64,000 bases of DNA from Tolypothrix sp. NIES-4075 (GCF_002218085.1 NZ_BDUC01000008.1:62001-126000), one strand, 5' to 3'; counted from the stretch's first letter, positions 1 to 8,955 are shown. Translations and numbers: made by a program. Notes: a model not told the origin generated them from the letters alone.

Positions 1-123
1 CCCAGGAATATAACCGAAAAGCGTCAAAACTATATTAATCCAAAAGTCCATACCAAAACCAACTTGCAAAAATACTCCCAGAGGTGGCAGAAATATAGCG
101 CAAAGAATTCTAACTAAATCCAT
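1..123 (-). CDS. YqaE/Pmp3 family small membrane protein (partial)
   Basis: The first 41 residues of a small hydrophobic protein are visible; the rest lies beyond the left edge. The N-terminus (MDLVRILCAIFLPPLGVF) matches the Pmp3/YqaE (UPF0057) family of roughly 50-60 residue, two-helix membrane proteins linked to salt and cold stress and membrane potential. The Pro-Pro-Leu-Gly-Val bend in helix 1 and the following Gly-rich start of helix 2 are seen directly. An excellent AGGAGG ribosome binding site sits 6 bases before the ATG. Function beyond membrane stress tolerance is not known for the family. Confidence 0.85.
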   Translation of the reverse strand, partial: MDLVRILCAIFLPPLGVFLQVGFGMDFWINIVLTLFGYIPG

Positions 124-249
124 TTCAACCTCCTATTAATATTAAACCGAGCAGCCATGCTTGTTAATTTATTTGCAACTGCTCAAACTTCTTTCCACTT
201 TTCAAGGTAACATCGCCTATATCTTTCTAGATACGGTTTACCACACCGA

Positions 250-594
250 TTAACCGCCGCTAATTTTGGCTTTGTAACCAAGCTTAATCAAAATCTCCAA
301 GATTTTCTGCTTGTGGTCGCCTTGAATTTCAATATCATTATCTTTAACTGTGCCACCTGTACCGCATTGGCTTTTCAACTGCTTCACCAAATCTGCTAAG
401 GTTTCTGGTTTTGCCTGAAACCCAGTAATCACGGTGACAGTTTTACCTTTACGTCCGCTGCGGGTAGCTTGTACGCGGACGTTTTGTTGTTGCGGTGGTA
501 GTTCTTGAGTTGGTCTTTCTAAAGCAGCGGAGTTATCATTACCAAATTCTTGGTAGACAAAGCGTTTGTCAGAATTACCTTTTCCAGAAGCCAT
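250..594 (-). CDS. SUI1/eIF1-like translation factor (YciH family)
   Basis: A 114-residue protein with a SUI1 fold in its C-terminal two thirds. The signature runs GRKGKTVTVITGF, then a CGTGGTVKDNDIEIQGDH block and a C-terminal helix. In bacteria this family (YciH) is thought to influence start-codon fidelity, like eIF1; this is family knowledge, not shown here. The open frame continues upstream, but residues before MASGKG translate from GGGTAATGG repeat DNA and are not credible, so I start at the ATG ending at 594. It is divergent from trpB, with about 220 bases of repeat-rich spacer. Confidence 0.85.
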   Translation of the reverse strand: MASGKGNSDKRFVYQEFGNDNSAALERPTQELPPQQQNVRVQATRSGRKGKTVTVITGFQAKPETLADLVKQLKSQCGTGGTVKDNDIEIQGDHKQKILEILIKLGYKAKISGG

Positions 595-619
595 AGTAAA
601 TCTAGTAAAATTCACTTCG

Positions 620-735
620 CTAGGTAATGGGTAATGGGTAATGGGTAATGGGTGATGGGGAACGTGAAAAAACGCATTACCACGTTCCCAATTCTCAATT
701 ACCGCGTTACCAATTCCCAATTCCCCATTGTCAAT
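620..735. repeat. degenerate GGGTAATGG tandem repeats
   Basis: Short tandem units (GGGTAATGGGTAATGG, then CCAATTCCCAATTCCC on the same strand) fill most of the spacer between the SUI1 gene and trpB. The same unit recurs at many intergenic sites in this window and is open in several frames, which creates false N-terminal extensions. It resembles the heptad-type short tandem repeats of heterocystous cyanobacteria. Confidence 0.8.
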
Positions 736-816
736 TCCCAATCATATTAAGCGATCGTATCCTATCGGGTTCAGACTTTTCTATAATTAAGTTCATCCTG
801 TCATCGAAATTCATCT

Positions 817-2052
817 GTGACTACCACTCCCCTTCCTTCTCAATCAACTGCACAAAGCCCTGATACTCAAGGACGTTTTGGACGCTTTGGCGGTAAGTAT
901 GTCCCGGAAACGCTGATGCCTGCTTTAGTTGAATTAGAAGCAGCTTACCAGCAATACCGCAACGAAGCTGGGTTTCAAACTGAACTGCAACAACTGTTAC
1001 GCGATTATGTGGGACGCGCTACACCTTTGTATTTCGCCGAACGCCTTACCGCTCATTATGCCCGACCAGATGGCACGGGAGCGCAAATTTATTTAAAGCG
1101 TGAAGATTTAAATCACACCGGCGCTCATAAAATCAATAATGCTTTGGCTCAGGTTTTGTTGGCAAAGCGGATGGGCAAGCAGCGAATTATTGCCGAAACC
1201 GGTGCGGGACAACATGGAGTAGCTACAGCTACAGTTTGCGCTCGTTTTGGGCTGGAATGTGTGATTTACATGGGTGTTCACGATATGGAACGCCAAGCTT
1301 TAAATGTGTTTAGAATGCGGTTGATGGGAGCAGAGGTGCGTCCGGTAGAAGCTGGTACTGGAACTTTGAAGGATGCAACTTCTGAAGCGATTCGGGATTG
1401 GGTAACGAATGTAGAGACGACTCATTATATCCTGGGTTCGGTGGCAGGACCTCATCCTTACCCGATGATTGTACGCGATTTTCATGCGGTGATTGGGCAA
1501 GAAACCCGCGCTCAAGCGATGGAAAAATGGGGAGGTTTACCGGATATTCTTTTGGCTTGTGTAGGTGGTGGTTCTAATGCGATGGGACTATTTCATGAGT
1601 TTGTCAAGGAATCTTCTGTGCGCTTAATTGGTGTGGAAGCAGCCGGCGAAGGTGTAAACACAGAAAAACACGCCGCAACCTTGACAAAAGGACAAATAGG
1701 TGTATTGCACGGAGCGATGAGCTATTTATTGCAAGATGAGGATGGGCAAGTAATTGAAGCTCATTCGATAAGTGCGGGGTTAGATTATCCTGGTGTGGGT
1801 CCAGAACACAGCTATTTAAAGGATACTGCGCGTGCAGAATATTACAGCGTCACAGATGCAGAGGCTTTGACGGCGTTTCGGATGCTGTCGCAGCTAGAGG
1901 GAATTATACCAGCATTGGAAACGGCTCATGCGATCGCCTACCTCGAAACTTTATGTCCGCAGTTAAATGGTAGCCCCAAAATTGTCATTAACTGCTCTGG
2001 ACGCGGTGACAAAGATGTGCATACTGTAGCCAAATTCTTAGAAAATGGGTAA
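817..2052 (+). CDS. trpB: tryptophan synthase beta chain
   Basis: TrpB condenses indole with serine to give tryptophan, using PLP, in the alpha2-beta2 complex with TrpA. The 411-residue length is normal. The PLP lysine lies in the motif HTGAHKINN (Lys about 105), the phosphate-binding loop is GGGSNAMG (about residue 247), and the entry loop GRFGRFGGKYVPE is present. The start is a GTG; no ATG fits the family N-terminus better. It is monocistronic here: no trp gene is adjacent, and trpC lies 10 kb away on the other strand, in line with the scattered trp genes of cyanobacteria. Confidence 0.97.
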   Translation: MTTTPLPSQSTAQSPDTQGRFGRFGGKYVPETLMPALVELEAAYQQYRNEAGFQTELQQLLRDYVGRATPLYFAERLTAHYARPDGTGAQIYLKREDLNHTGAHKINNALAQVLLAKRMGKQRIIAETGAGQHGVATATVCARFGLECVIYMGVHDMERQALNVFRMRLMGAEVRPVEAGTGTLKDATSEAIRDWVTNVETTHYILGSVAGPHPYPMIVRDFHAVIGQETRAQAMEKWGGLPDILLACVGGGSNAMGLFHEFVKESSVRLIGVEAAGEGVNTEKHAATLTKGQIGVLHGAMSYLLQDEDGQVIEAHSISAGLDYPGVGPEHSYLKDTARAEYYSVTDAEALTAFRMLSQLEGIIPALETAHAIAYLETLCPQLNGSPKIVINCSGRGDKDVHTVAKFLENG

Positions 2053-2155
2053 TGGCGAATGGGTTATGGGTTATGGCGAATGGGTTATGGGAAAGAACAC
2101 GTTCCCAATTACCCATTACCAATTCCCAATTCCCTATTACCCATTCCCAAATTGT
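2050..2155. repeat. GGGTTATGG/GGGTAATGG tandem repeats after trpB
   Basis: Alternating units of GGGTTATGG and GGCGAATGG are followed by their complement-like form (CCCATTACCAATTCCC). The repeats begin right at the trpB stop codon, so they form part of the 3' untranslated region. The remaining ~180 bases up to 2335 show no gene. Confidence 0.75.
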
Positions 2156-2335
2156 TAAATTTTTATTTTGATTTGCGAGTCCGTCGCTCTTATTGTAATT
2201 AAATACTCTAACTAAGGCGATCGCAATGTGCAAATATTTCCTAACATCCAGAAATACTGCAAAGTATACGGGTATATCAGGAAACAAAAAAGCAGGGGAT
2301 GCGTCTAAAACACTCTACATATTACTCAACTCTTC

Positions 2336-2884
2336 ATGTTTCGACAAACTGCTTTTGGCATCGCTTTCAGTGCGCTTGTCCTAGCCAGTGGATTAACGAG
2401 CAGTCCTGTACCAGGTCACACGACGAAAACAAACAGCGATCATCAGCCGTTGTCGATTGGGTCTAGTCAAGTTGCATTGTCGCCTACTACTACTTTTAAA
2501 ACCACTGCTCTAGAAAAATCAGTTTTTGACCAAATTAATCGCTATCGAGTTTCTAAAGGTTTGTCAAAACTGACTTTAAATGCAAACATCACTCGGCAGG
2601 CAAGGATTCACAGTCAAAATATGGCTAATGGTAAAGTTCCGTTTAGTCACAAGGGATTTGAAAAGCGAGTCAATTCTATCCCGATTAGGTACAAGAGTGC
2701 GGCAGAAAATGTAGCTTTTAACCAAGGTTATAGTGACCCAGCAAGCCAAGCTATGACAGGTTGGATCAACAGTCCCGGACATCTAAAAAACATTAAAGGC
2801 AAATATAATTTAACTGGGATTGGTGTTGCTGCTAATAGCGAAGGTGAAGTTTATCTGACGCAAATTTTTATTGGCAATAAGTAG
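2336..2884 (+). CDS. secreted CAP (SCP/PR-1) domain protein
   Basis: A 182-residue protein with an N-terminal signal peptide (hydrophobic ALVLASGL stretch, residues about 8-22), so it is probably exported to the periplasm or outside the cell. The CAP domain covers about residues 60-180: an N-terminal helix (VFDQINRYRVSKGLSKL), the FSH motif, AENVA with the conserved Glu, and SPGHLKNI with the second His. CAP proteins bind lipids or divalent metals; the bacterial role is usually unknown. It stands alone between repeat-rich spacers. Confidence 0.85.
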   Translation: MFRQTAFGIAFSALVLASGLTSSPVPGHTTKTNSDHQPLSIGSSQVALSPTTTFKTTALEKSVFDQINRYRVSKGLSKLTLNANITRQARIHSQNMANGKVPFSHKGFEKRVNSIPIRYKSAAENVAFNQGYSDPASQAMTGWINSPGHLKNIKGKYNLTGIGVAANSEGEVYLTQIFIGNK

Positions 2885-2887
2885 GGA

Positions 2888-3060
2888 TTAGTTAGTGGGT
2901 AGTGGATAGTGGGTGGTGGATAGTGGATAGTGGGTGGTGGATAGTGGGTGGTGGATAGTGGGAGCGTGCTAAATCTTAACAACCATCAACCAACAACCAA
3001 CAACTATCAACCATCAACCAACAACTATCAACTAACCACTAACTACTAACTATCAGCTAA
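2888..3060. repeat. GTGGATAGTGG and CAACCAACAACTATCAA tandem repeats
   Basis: A run of GGATAGTGG/GGGTGGT units is followed by CAACCATCAACCAACAACTATC units. The two blocks are roughly complementary, so the transcript could fold into a long imperfect hairpin. The same repeat type recurs at about 10410-10455 and 22770-22918. Confidence 0.75.
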
Positions 3061-3092
3061 TATGAGTTATTAAACCGGACTTAATTCAATTC

Positions 3093-3716
3093 ATGGAAGA
3101 TTTTCAGGTTTGCGATCGCGACCTTAGTGACGCTGCCTTATCGCAGTATTTAGAATCTGAGGCGATCGCAGTCGATACCGAAACGATGGGATTGTTGCCA
3201 CTGCGCGATCGCTTGTGTCTTGTCCAGTTATGCAATCATGAGGGTAAAGTTACCGCAATCCGCATTACTAAAGGACAAACCGACTCGCCAAACTTAAAAA
3301 AACTCTTAGAAGCAACGAATATTGTTAAGATTTTTCACTTTGCTCGCTTCGACCTTGCCACCTTGCGTTATCATCTCGGCATCCAAGTTAATCCTATATT
3401 TTGCACCAAAATTGCGAGTAAGTTAGCCCGTACTTACACCAATCGTCACGGACTCAAAGATGTGGTGCAAGAATTGGAACAAGTCGAACTCGATAAAAGC
3501 GCTCAAAGTTCAGACTGGGGAAACGTCGCTAATTTATCTCCATCTCAATTAAGTTATGCTGCTAATGATGTGCGCTACTTAATTAGCGTCCGACAAAAAC
3601 TGATAGAAATGCTTACTAGAGAAGAACGTTGGCAAATCGCACAAGAATGCTTTGAGTGTTTACCAACTATAGTTTCCTTAGATTTGTTGCAATTTAAGGA
3701 TGTCTTTGAACATTGA
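3093..3716 (+). CDS. RNase D-like 3'-5' exonuclease (DEDDy)
   Basis: A 207-residue single-domain exonuclease. The DEDD motifs are in order: AVDTETMGL (Asp-x-Glu, about residue 28), HFARFDLATL (second Asp, about 90), and YAANDVRYL with the Tyr and last Asp (about 155-160). The HRDC domains of full RNase D are absent, so the protein is the short stand-alone form common in cyanobacteria. It probably trims structured RNA 3' ends; the substrate cannot be read from sequence. Confidence 0.88.
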   Translation: MEDFQVCDRDLSDAALSQYLESEAIAVDTETMGLLPLRDRLCLVQLCNHEGKVTAIRITKGQTDSPNLKKLLEATNIVKIFHFARFDLATLRYHLGIQVNPIFCTKIASKLARTYTNRHGLKDVVQELEQVELDKSAQSSDWGNVANLSPSQLSYAANDVRYLISVRQKLIEMLTREERWQIAQECFECLPTIVSLDLLQFKDVFEH

Positions 3717-3820
3717 TAAGTTGGCTACATAGAGTCAAGAGTCAAAAAGTCACGCATTCCATAGTTTTTTGACTCCCGACTCCTAACTTTTAACTCCTAC
3801 TCCGTTCTCGTAACTCTTAA

Positions 3821-4489
3821 TTACACCTTTTTGTTTTGTGTTTCAGCGTGATTTTTCAAGCGCTCTACAACATTGTAGTCATCTGCGCCTGCGGGAGTCT
3901 TTGATTCTACAATACCCTCAGTTGGTCCGCCGACAGCTTTCCATGCAGCAAGACCACCTTTGAGTGCTGAGACATGCTCAAATCCAGCAGAACGAAGTGC
4001 TTGTGCAGCTTGGTTCGTTTCTTCATCATTTGCACCGTAAACGTAAATATCACGGCTTTTCGCCAAACTTGGGGTTGCACGGTCTACCAATTCATCGATT
4101 GGCATTGGCATTGATCCCATGATGTGACCTTCATTGTAGGTCGTGCGATCGCGCACATCCAAAATTGTAAAAGCTGGTTCGCCCCATTCCAGACGCGACT
4201 TTAGTTGATGAACATCTGACTGGGAGTCAATTGGTGGCTGTGAAGGAATAACATCGCCTACTACATTATTGACAGCCTTCTTACCAGCTTGTCCTGCTTT
4301 GTTCGCTGCATCTGCCACATTCTTCGCTGCTGATTCTGCGGTATTTTTAGCAGAATCTGCCACATCCTTCGCTGAAGAAGCGACATCCTTCGCTGCTGAT
4401 TGTGCTGTATCCTTAGCAGATTCTGCTGTATTTTTGGCAGATTCTGCTGCATCCTTCGCTGCTGATTCGATATTGTTTTCTGATTCCAT
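3821..4489 (-). CDS. LEA-like coiled repeat fused to a Cys-less rhodanese domain
   Basis: A 222-residue protein in two parts. Residues 1-75 are an Ala/Lys/Asp/Ser repeat of about 11 residues (AKDAAESAKNTAESAKDTA and so on), resembling group 3 LEA or amphipathic-helix proteins. Residues about 85-190 are a rhodanese fold: FTILDVRDRTTYNEGHI, then a final GGLAAWKAVG. The catalytic loop reads VYGANDEETNQ where an active rhodanese has a Cys after the Tyr, so sulfurtransferase activity is unlikely. It may be a stress or membrane-associated protein with a binding-only rhodanese module. No signal peptide is visible. Confidence 0.85.
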   Translation of the reverse strand: MESENNIESAAKDAAESAKNTAESAKDTAQSAAKDVASSAKDVADSAKNTAESAAKNVADAANKAGQAGKKAVNNVVGDVIPSQPPIDSQSDVHQLKSRLEWGEPAFTILDVRDRTTYNEGHIMGSMPMPIDELVDRATPSLAKSRDIYVYGANDEETNQAAQALRSAGFEHVSALKGGLAAWKAVGGPTEGIVESKTPAGADDYNVVERLKNHAETQNKKV

Positions 4490-4974
4490 ACATCCCTCGC
4501 CGATTATGTTAATATCAGTAATTTACCAAACACTAAAAATTTACTCTCTCTTTCCTGGGTATGAAGCTTGTAAATATCCCCCTTCAGATAGACTTCCTCA
4601 CAAAGATAAATGTTTGTAAGCAATCAGCATGAAACCCAAGTTAATTAGTAATTATATAAATCTAATTTATATGACAATCTTTTTCTCAGACGACAAAATT
4701 AAATAGTATATATTTTGTTTGACAAAAATAAAGTTATCGGCTTTCAACTTTCCAGAGGCGAGCATGAAAGGGGTTGCAGGTTTAGGGTGTGGGTTTCAAA
4801 CAAGGACATCGTATTTCTACGCACTACGTGTCTTAAAATACATTTTTCTTCTTTTCCATAATTAAAATTAGGGGCTTGTACCTTGTAGGGGTGGTTAACG
4901 ATCGCTCAAGGTGCTGTGATTTGGATTACCTCGATATAACTAACACTTCAATTCGGTCTCTTGTTTTTAACCAG
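4490..4974. other. AT-rich intergenic region, no gene seen
   Basis: A 485-base spacer upstream of the rhodanese gene and downstream of pdxA. I see no credible open frame, tRNA or strong hairpin. It is AT-rich near 4620-4740 and probably holds the rhodanese gene promoter. Confidence 0.5.
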
Positions 4975-6060
4975 TTACATTATTTTAAACTTTTGACACA
5001 CCAATTCAGCCGCTAAGTATATTGCTGCTTTCATCGAAGTAGCATTACTCATTCCTTTACCTGCAATATCAAATGCTGTCCCATGATCTGGTGAAGTCCT
5101 AACAAAAGGAAGACCGATAGAAGTATTAACCGCTCTATCAAATGCCATCAATTTCACAGGTATTAAACCTTGGTCGTGGTAAAGTGCTAAATAAGCATCA
5201 GCAGGATTTTGGATTTTAGATTTTAGATTTTGGATTAGAGAATTTCCATACCACGCTTGACCAGGCTTCACCCACATTGTATCTGGCGGGACCGGACCAT
5301 CTAACTGAAAATTAGGACGATTTTTACGCTCTTGTTCTAACCAGGGAATTAGCAAATCTTGTTCTTCATGTCCCAACTGTCCCTGTTCGCCACTGTGAGG
5401 ATTTAAACCAGCGATCGCTATTCTTCCTTCTTGTATCCCAAAGTCTTTTTCTAAACATTCCACCAGCAAATCTAATTTCTTTGTCATTAACTGCGGTGTT
5501 AATACCTGGGCTACTTGACTTAATGGAATATGTGTGGTGGCAAGTAAAGTGCGGAGTGTCCAATTAGTATGAGGCGATCGCGCGACAAATAACATCCCAA
5601 AGCGGTCAACTCCAGATTTTTCTGCCAAAAGTTCAGTTTGCCCAGGATAATTATATCCTGCCGCCTTCCATGCAGATTTAGCGATGGGACCTGTAACGAT
5701 CGCATCAAATTTACCAGATAGTGTGTGAGCGATCGCAGTTTCCATATAAGCAAAACTAGCCGCACCACTAGCTGCATTACCAATCCCGGTAATAATTTCA
5801 CCTTGGGAAGGAACATCCAAAACTGATAAATCAGCCGGATTTGCGATCGTGTCCAAATTCTTAGTTAAATTTAACTTAGTATAAACTTGTGCCAGTAAAT
5901 CCCGGCTTCCGACCACTGTTAGATCACAGTGTTTGCTAACATCCGCATCTGCCAAAGCCTTCAAAACCACCTCTGGTCCAATCCCAGCCGGATCTCCCAA
6001 CGTCACCACCAGACGCGGACGCACTTGTTTATGAGATTTTACCGTAACATTTGAATACAT
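4975..6060 (-). CDS. pdxA: 4-hydroxythreonine-4-phosphate dehydrogenase
   Basis: PdxA oxidises 4-phosphohydroxy-L-threonine in pyridoxal phosphate synthesis, or acts on related phospho-sugar acids in organisms that make PLP by the Pdx1/2 route. The 361-residue frame shows VVTLGDPAGIGPEVV at the N-terminus, VTGPIAKSAW, the metal His in LATTHIP, GLNPHSGE, LYHDQGLIPVK and RTSPDHGTAFDIAGKG. An extra segment, IQNLKSKIQNP (about residues 275-290), precedes ADAYLALYHDQG. It is encoded by a TTTAGATTTTGGATT repeat and is foreign to the family. The start is the ATG ending at 6060; the longer frame upstream runs through repeats. Confidence 0.93.
   Translation of the reverse strand: MYSNVTVKSHKQVRPRLVVTLGDPAGIGPEVVLKALADADVSKHCDLTVVGSRDLLAQVYTKLNLTKNLDTIANPADLSVLDVPSQGEIITGIGNAASGAASFAYMETAIAHTLSGKFDAIVTGPIAKSAWKAAGYNYPGQTELLAEKSGVDRFGMLFVARSPHTNWTLRTLLATTHIPLSQVAQVLTPQLMTKKLDLLVECLEKDFGIQEGRIAIAGLNPHSGEQGQLGHEEQDLLIPWLEQERKNRPNFQLDGPVPPDTMWVKPGQAWYGNSLIQNLKSKIQNPADAYLALYHDQGLIPVKLMAFDRAVNTSIGLPFVRTSPDHGTAFDIAGKGMSNATSMKAAIYLAAELVCQKFKIM
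5204..5237. repeat. TTTAGATTTTGGATT repeat inserted in frame in pdxA
   Basis: About 34 bases of GGATTTTGGATTTTAGA-type repeat lie inside pdxA and add roughly 10 residues without breaking the frame. A nearly identical copy lies inside rimM at 49990-50023. Confidence 0.85.
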
Positions 6061-6084
6061 ATGATTTAAAATCCTACTAAAAAA

Positions 6085-6435
6085 GCGGGCATTGGGTAAT
6101 GGGTAATGGGTAATGGTGAGCCAGCGCGGTCTTCTCCCACTCGTGAGAGGCGCTCCGCCAAGAAGAGCCAGTGCGCCCTTACGGGTCTCCCGGCAGTCGT
6201 GCATCTGGCGTGGTCTTTCCCATGAGCGACTTCAGAACCCCGAAGGGGGTAATTGGTAATTTGAGGAGGGGAAAAGGTTAAAGGGTAAAGGGAAAAGCAA
6301 GAAATATTTTAACTTCTCTTCGACTGATTTTAAATGACTCCACCCCCTTTCCCCAATCATAGGCAGGTGCTCCACGCAGGTGAACCCCTTGGCGGAGCGC
6401 CTCTGGGCGAGTGGGAGAAGACCGCACTGCCTCCC
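6085..6435. repeat. composite dispersed repeat block between pdxA and petM
   Basis: The 473-base spacer starts with GGGTAATGG units. It then carries a GC-rich block (GGTGAGCCAGCGCGGTC ... GAGGCGCTCCGCC) and, near 6390, its inverted counterpart (GGCGGAGCGCCTCTGG ... GAGAAGACCGCACTGCC). The inverted relation suggests a decayed mobile or palindromic element. No gene is seen before petM. Confidence 0.7.
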
Positions 6436-6533
6436 CTTTCCCCCTCTTAAAAAAGCCCCTTGTCCCGAGTCCTCAGCCCTTCTGGTAGACTGAGTTTATA
6501 TAAATTAACCATTCGTAGAGGAGAATTAGACCA

Positions 6534-6638
6534 ATGAGCGAAATTGTGGCAGCAGCGTTATTACCCGTCGCTTTAATCTTCGTAGGCTGGGGTTTGGGTG
6601 TATTGTTGCTGAAGATTCAGGGCGCAGAACCAGAATAA
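6534..6638 (+). CDS. petM: cytochrome b6f complex subunit VII
   Basis: PetM is a one-helix subunit of the thylakoid cytochrome b6f complex, which passes electrons from plastoquinol to plastocyanin or cytochrome c6. The 34-residue protein has the family pattern: a short N-terminus (MSEIVAAALL), a single hydrophobic helix with FVGWGLGVLLLKIQG, and an acidic tail. The ribosome site GAGGAG lies 11 bases upstream. The gene is too short for most gene finders. It is followed in the same direction by the Ycf39-like gene after 152 bases. Confidence 0.93.
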   Translation: MSEIVAAALLPVALIFVGWGLGVLLLKIQGAEPE

Positions 6639-6790
6639 TCGTTCTAGTGAGCCGATATTAAGAGGGGAGAGGCGACAAAAAAAGTCTCTCTCACCAGATC
6701 GGTTTGTTAAAAATATTGTAAACTTTTGTTTGCATATGCGAGTCTGATAAGATTCTATTAATAAAACTTTAAGATTTTTTACAAAGCCCC

Positions 6791-7777
6791 ATGACATTAT
6801 TAATCGTCGGTGCCACTGGCACCTTGGGAAGACAAGTGGCTCGTCGTGCTATCGATGAGGGCTATAAGGTACGCTGTCTTGTCCGGAGTGCCAAAAAAGC
6901 TGCATTTCTAAAAGAATGGGGCGCAGAACTCGTACCAGGAGACTTGTGTTATCCCCAAACACTCCCAGCTGCCCTTGAAGGTATAACCGCAGTCATTGAT
7001 GCCTCAACATCTCGTCCTACCGACTCACTGAGTATTAAACAAGTAGACTGGGATGGCAAGGTAGCATTAATTCAAGCAGCTCAAGCCGCAGGTGTAGAGC
7101 GTTTTATCTTCTTTTCCATTCTCGATGCCGACAAATATCCAGAAGTACCCTTGATGGAAATCAAACGGTGTACAGAACTATTTTTGGCTGAGTCAGGCTT
7201 GAATTATACTATTTTGCGGCTCGCTGGCTTTATGCAAGGGTTAATCGGTCAATATGGAATTCCGATTTTGGAAGGACAACCGGTTTGGGTGACAGGTGAA
7301 TCTTCCCCCATCGCTTACATGGACACTCAAGACATTGCTAAGTTTGCTATCCGCGCTTTGAGCGTTCCAGAAACGCAAAAGCAAGCTTTTGCGGTGGTGG
7401 GTACTCGCGCTTGGAGTGCCCAGGAAATCATTAGCTTGTGCGAACGCTTGTCTGGAAAAGAAGCCAAAATAACCCGGATGCCATTAAACTTACTGCGAGC
7501 AGTGCGGAGCATAACGCGGTTCTTTCAGTGGGGATGGAACGTTGCTGACAGACTAGCGTTTACAGAAGTATTGGCAAGTGGTAAACCGCTAAATGCCTCA
7601 ATGGATGAAGTATACAAAGTTTTTGGGTTAGACCAACAAGAAACCACCACCTTGGAAAGCTACCTACAAGAGTACTTCAGCCGAATTATGAAAAAACTTA
7701 AAGAAATAGACTACGAAAAAACTAAAGCCAAAAAGAAGAAGGAAAAAAGAAGCCCCTTTAAAAAGACTTCAAATTAG
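6791..7777 (+). CDS. Ycf39/HCF244-like NAD(P)-binding protein
   Basis: A 328-residue atypical short-chain dehydrogenase of the NmrA/Ycf39 type. The N-terminal nucleotide-binding motif is MTLLIVGATGTLGRQVARRA (GxxGxxG). The core includes ASTSRPTDSLSIKQVDWDGK and YTILRLAGFMQGLIGQY, characteristic of Ycf39. Ycf39 and its plant counterpart HCF244 help assemble the photosystem II reaction centre and deliver chlorophyll to D1. The very basic C-terminus (KAKKKKEKR) could aid membrane binding. Placement next to petM supports a thylakoid role. Other NmrA-like oxidoreductases remain possible. Confidence 0.85.
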   Translation: MTLLIVGATGTLGRQVARRAIDEGYKVRCLVRSAKKAAFLKEWGAELVPGDLCYPQTLPAALEGITAVIDASTSRPTDSLSIKQVDWDGKVALIQAAQAAGVERFIFFSILDADKYPEVPLMEIKRCTELFLAESGLNYTILRLAGFMQGLIGQYGIPILEGQPVWVTGESSPIAYMDTQDIAKFAIRALSVPETQKQAFAVVGTRAWSAQEIISLCERLSGKEAKITRMPLNLLRAVRSITRFFQWGWNVADRLAFTEVLASGKPLNASMDEVYKVFGLDQQETTTLESYLQEYFSRIMKKLKEIDYEKTKAKKKKEKRSPFKKTSN

Positions 7778-7940
7778 TTAACAGTTAAAAGTCAACGGTC
7801 AAAGGTTAAGAGTCTATAGTAATTACTTAGACCAATGCCCCATGACCATGCCCAATTCCCAATTCCCAATTCCCACATTGTCCAAAATGTGTCACGATTA
7901 ACATAATATAGAGCATCGCAAGCAAGTTGGATATTTGAAT

Positions 7941-8858
7941 GTGCCGAAAGCAGGCATTATTTACAACGACGTTAAACCGATAGCAAGTCGCGTTGCTATC
8001 GAACTGCAAGACAAGCTAACCGCAGCCGGTTGGGATGTCTACGTCACAGCGGGTATCGGTGGTATGCTGGGCTACTCTACCCCAGAGAGTCCTGTATGCC
8101 ACACGCCAATTGAGGGTCTGACACCGCCTGGTTTTGACTCAGAAATGAAGTTTGTCGTGGTGTTAGGGGGAGATGGGACTGTTTTGGCAGCCTCTCGCCA
8201 AGTTGCCCCCTGTGGCATTCCATTGCTAGCGGTGAATACTGGTCATATGGGGTTTTTGACGGAAGTTTACCTCAACCAATTGCCCCAAGCAATAGAACAG
8301 TTGATGGCGGGTGAGTATGAAATTGAAGAGCGCGTAATGCTTACCGTCAAAGTGTTTCGGGGAGAGTCGGTGTTGTGGGAAGCCCTCTGCTTGAATGAAA
8401 TGGTGCTGCATCGAGAACCGCTAACCTCAATGTGCCATTTTGAAATTGTCATAGGGCATCATGCGCCAGTAGATATTGCCGCAGATGGTGTGATTATTTC
8501 GACACCAACGGGTTCTACAGCTTATTCGTTGAGTGCAGGAGGACCTGTGGTAACTCCAGGAGTACCTGTGTTGCAATTAGTGCCGATTTGCCCTCATTCT
8601 CTGGCTTCTAGGGCGTTGGTGTTTCCTGATAGTGAACCAGTAAACATCTACCCAGTAAATATTCCTCGCCTGGTGATGGTGGTGGATGGTAACGGGGGGT
8701 GCTATGTTCTGCCACAAGATCGGGTATATTTAGAGCGATCGCAATATACTGCTCGATTTATTCGCTTACAACCACCAGAGTTTTTCCGCATTTTACGAGA
8801 AAAATTAGGTTGGGGTCTACCACACATCGCCAAACCAACCTCGGTAGAATTGCCTTAA
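7941..8858 (+). CDS. nadK: NAD kinase
   Basis: NadK phosphorylates NAD to NADP with ATP or polyphosphate. Seen in order: VVLGGDGTVLAASR (the GGDG motif, about residue 78), NTGHMGFLTE, LNEMVLHR, the NE/D region, PTGSTAYSLSAGGPVV and the C-terminal FFRILREKLGWG. The protein is about 305 residues. I prefer the GTG at 7941, giving MPKAGIIYND, over the TTG at 7935, since the family starts with this peptide. Cyanobacteria usually carry two NAD kinases; which of the two this is cannot be settled here. Confidence 0.93.
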   Translation: MPKAGIIYNDVKPIASRVAIELQDKLTAAGWDVYVTAGIGGMLGYSTPESPVCHTPIEGLTPPGFDSEMKFVVVLGGDGTVLAASRQVAPCGIPLLAVNTGHMGFLTEVYLNQLPQAIEQLMAGEYEIEERVMLTVKVFRGESVLWEALCLNEMVLHREPLTSMCHFEIVIGHHAPVDIAADGVIISTPTGSTAYSLSAGGPVVTPGVPVLQLVPICPHSLASRALVFPDSEPVNIYPVNIPRLVMVVDGNGGCYVLPQDRVYLERSQYTARFIRLQPPEFFRILREKLGWGLPHIAKPTSVELP

Positions 8859-8955
8859 TTGGTATTGGGAATGGGTAATGGGGCATTGGTAATTGCTAAT
8901 TGGTAATTGGGCATGGGGCATTGGGAATTATTTCCATTACCCATTCCCCATTACC

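Noticed and set aside
600..740. CRISPR-like or origin-like repeats in GGGTAATGG blocks
   Set aside because: Units of 7-9 bases without spacers, present at many intergenic sites; a simple-repeat family.
4269..4619. Ala-rich plus-strand frame opposite the rhodanese gene
   Set aside because: Antisense shadow of the LEA-like repeat.
6666..6695. Terminator after petM
   Set aside because: The hairpin GGAGAGGCGAC / GTCTCTCTCACC needs a bulge and has no T-run; too weak to call.
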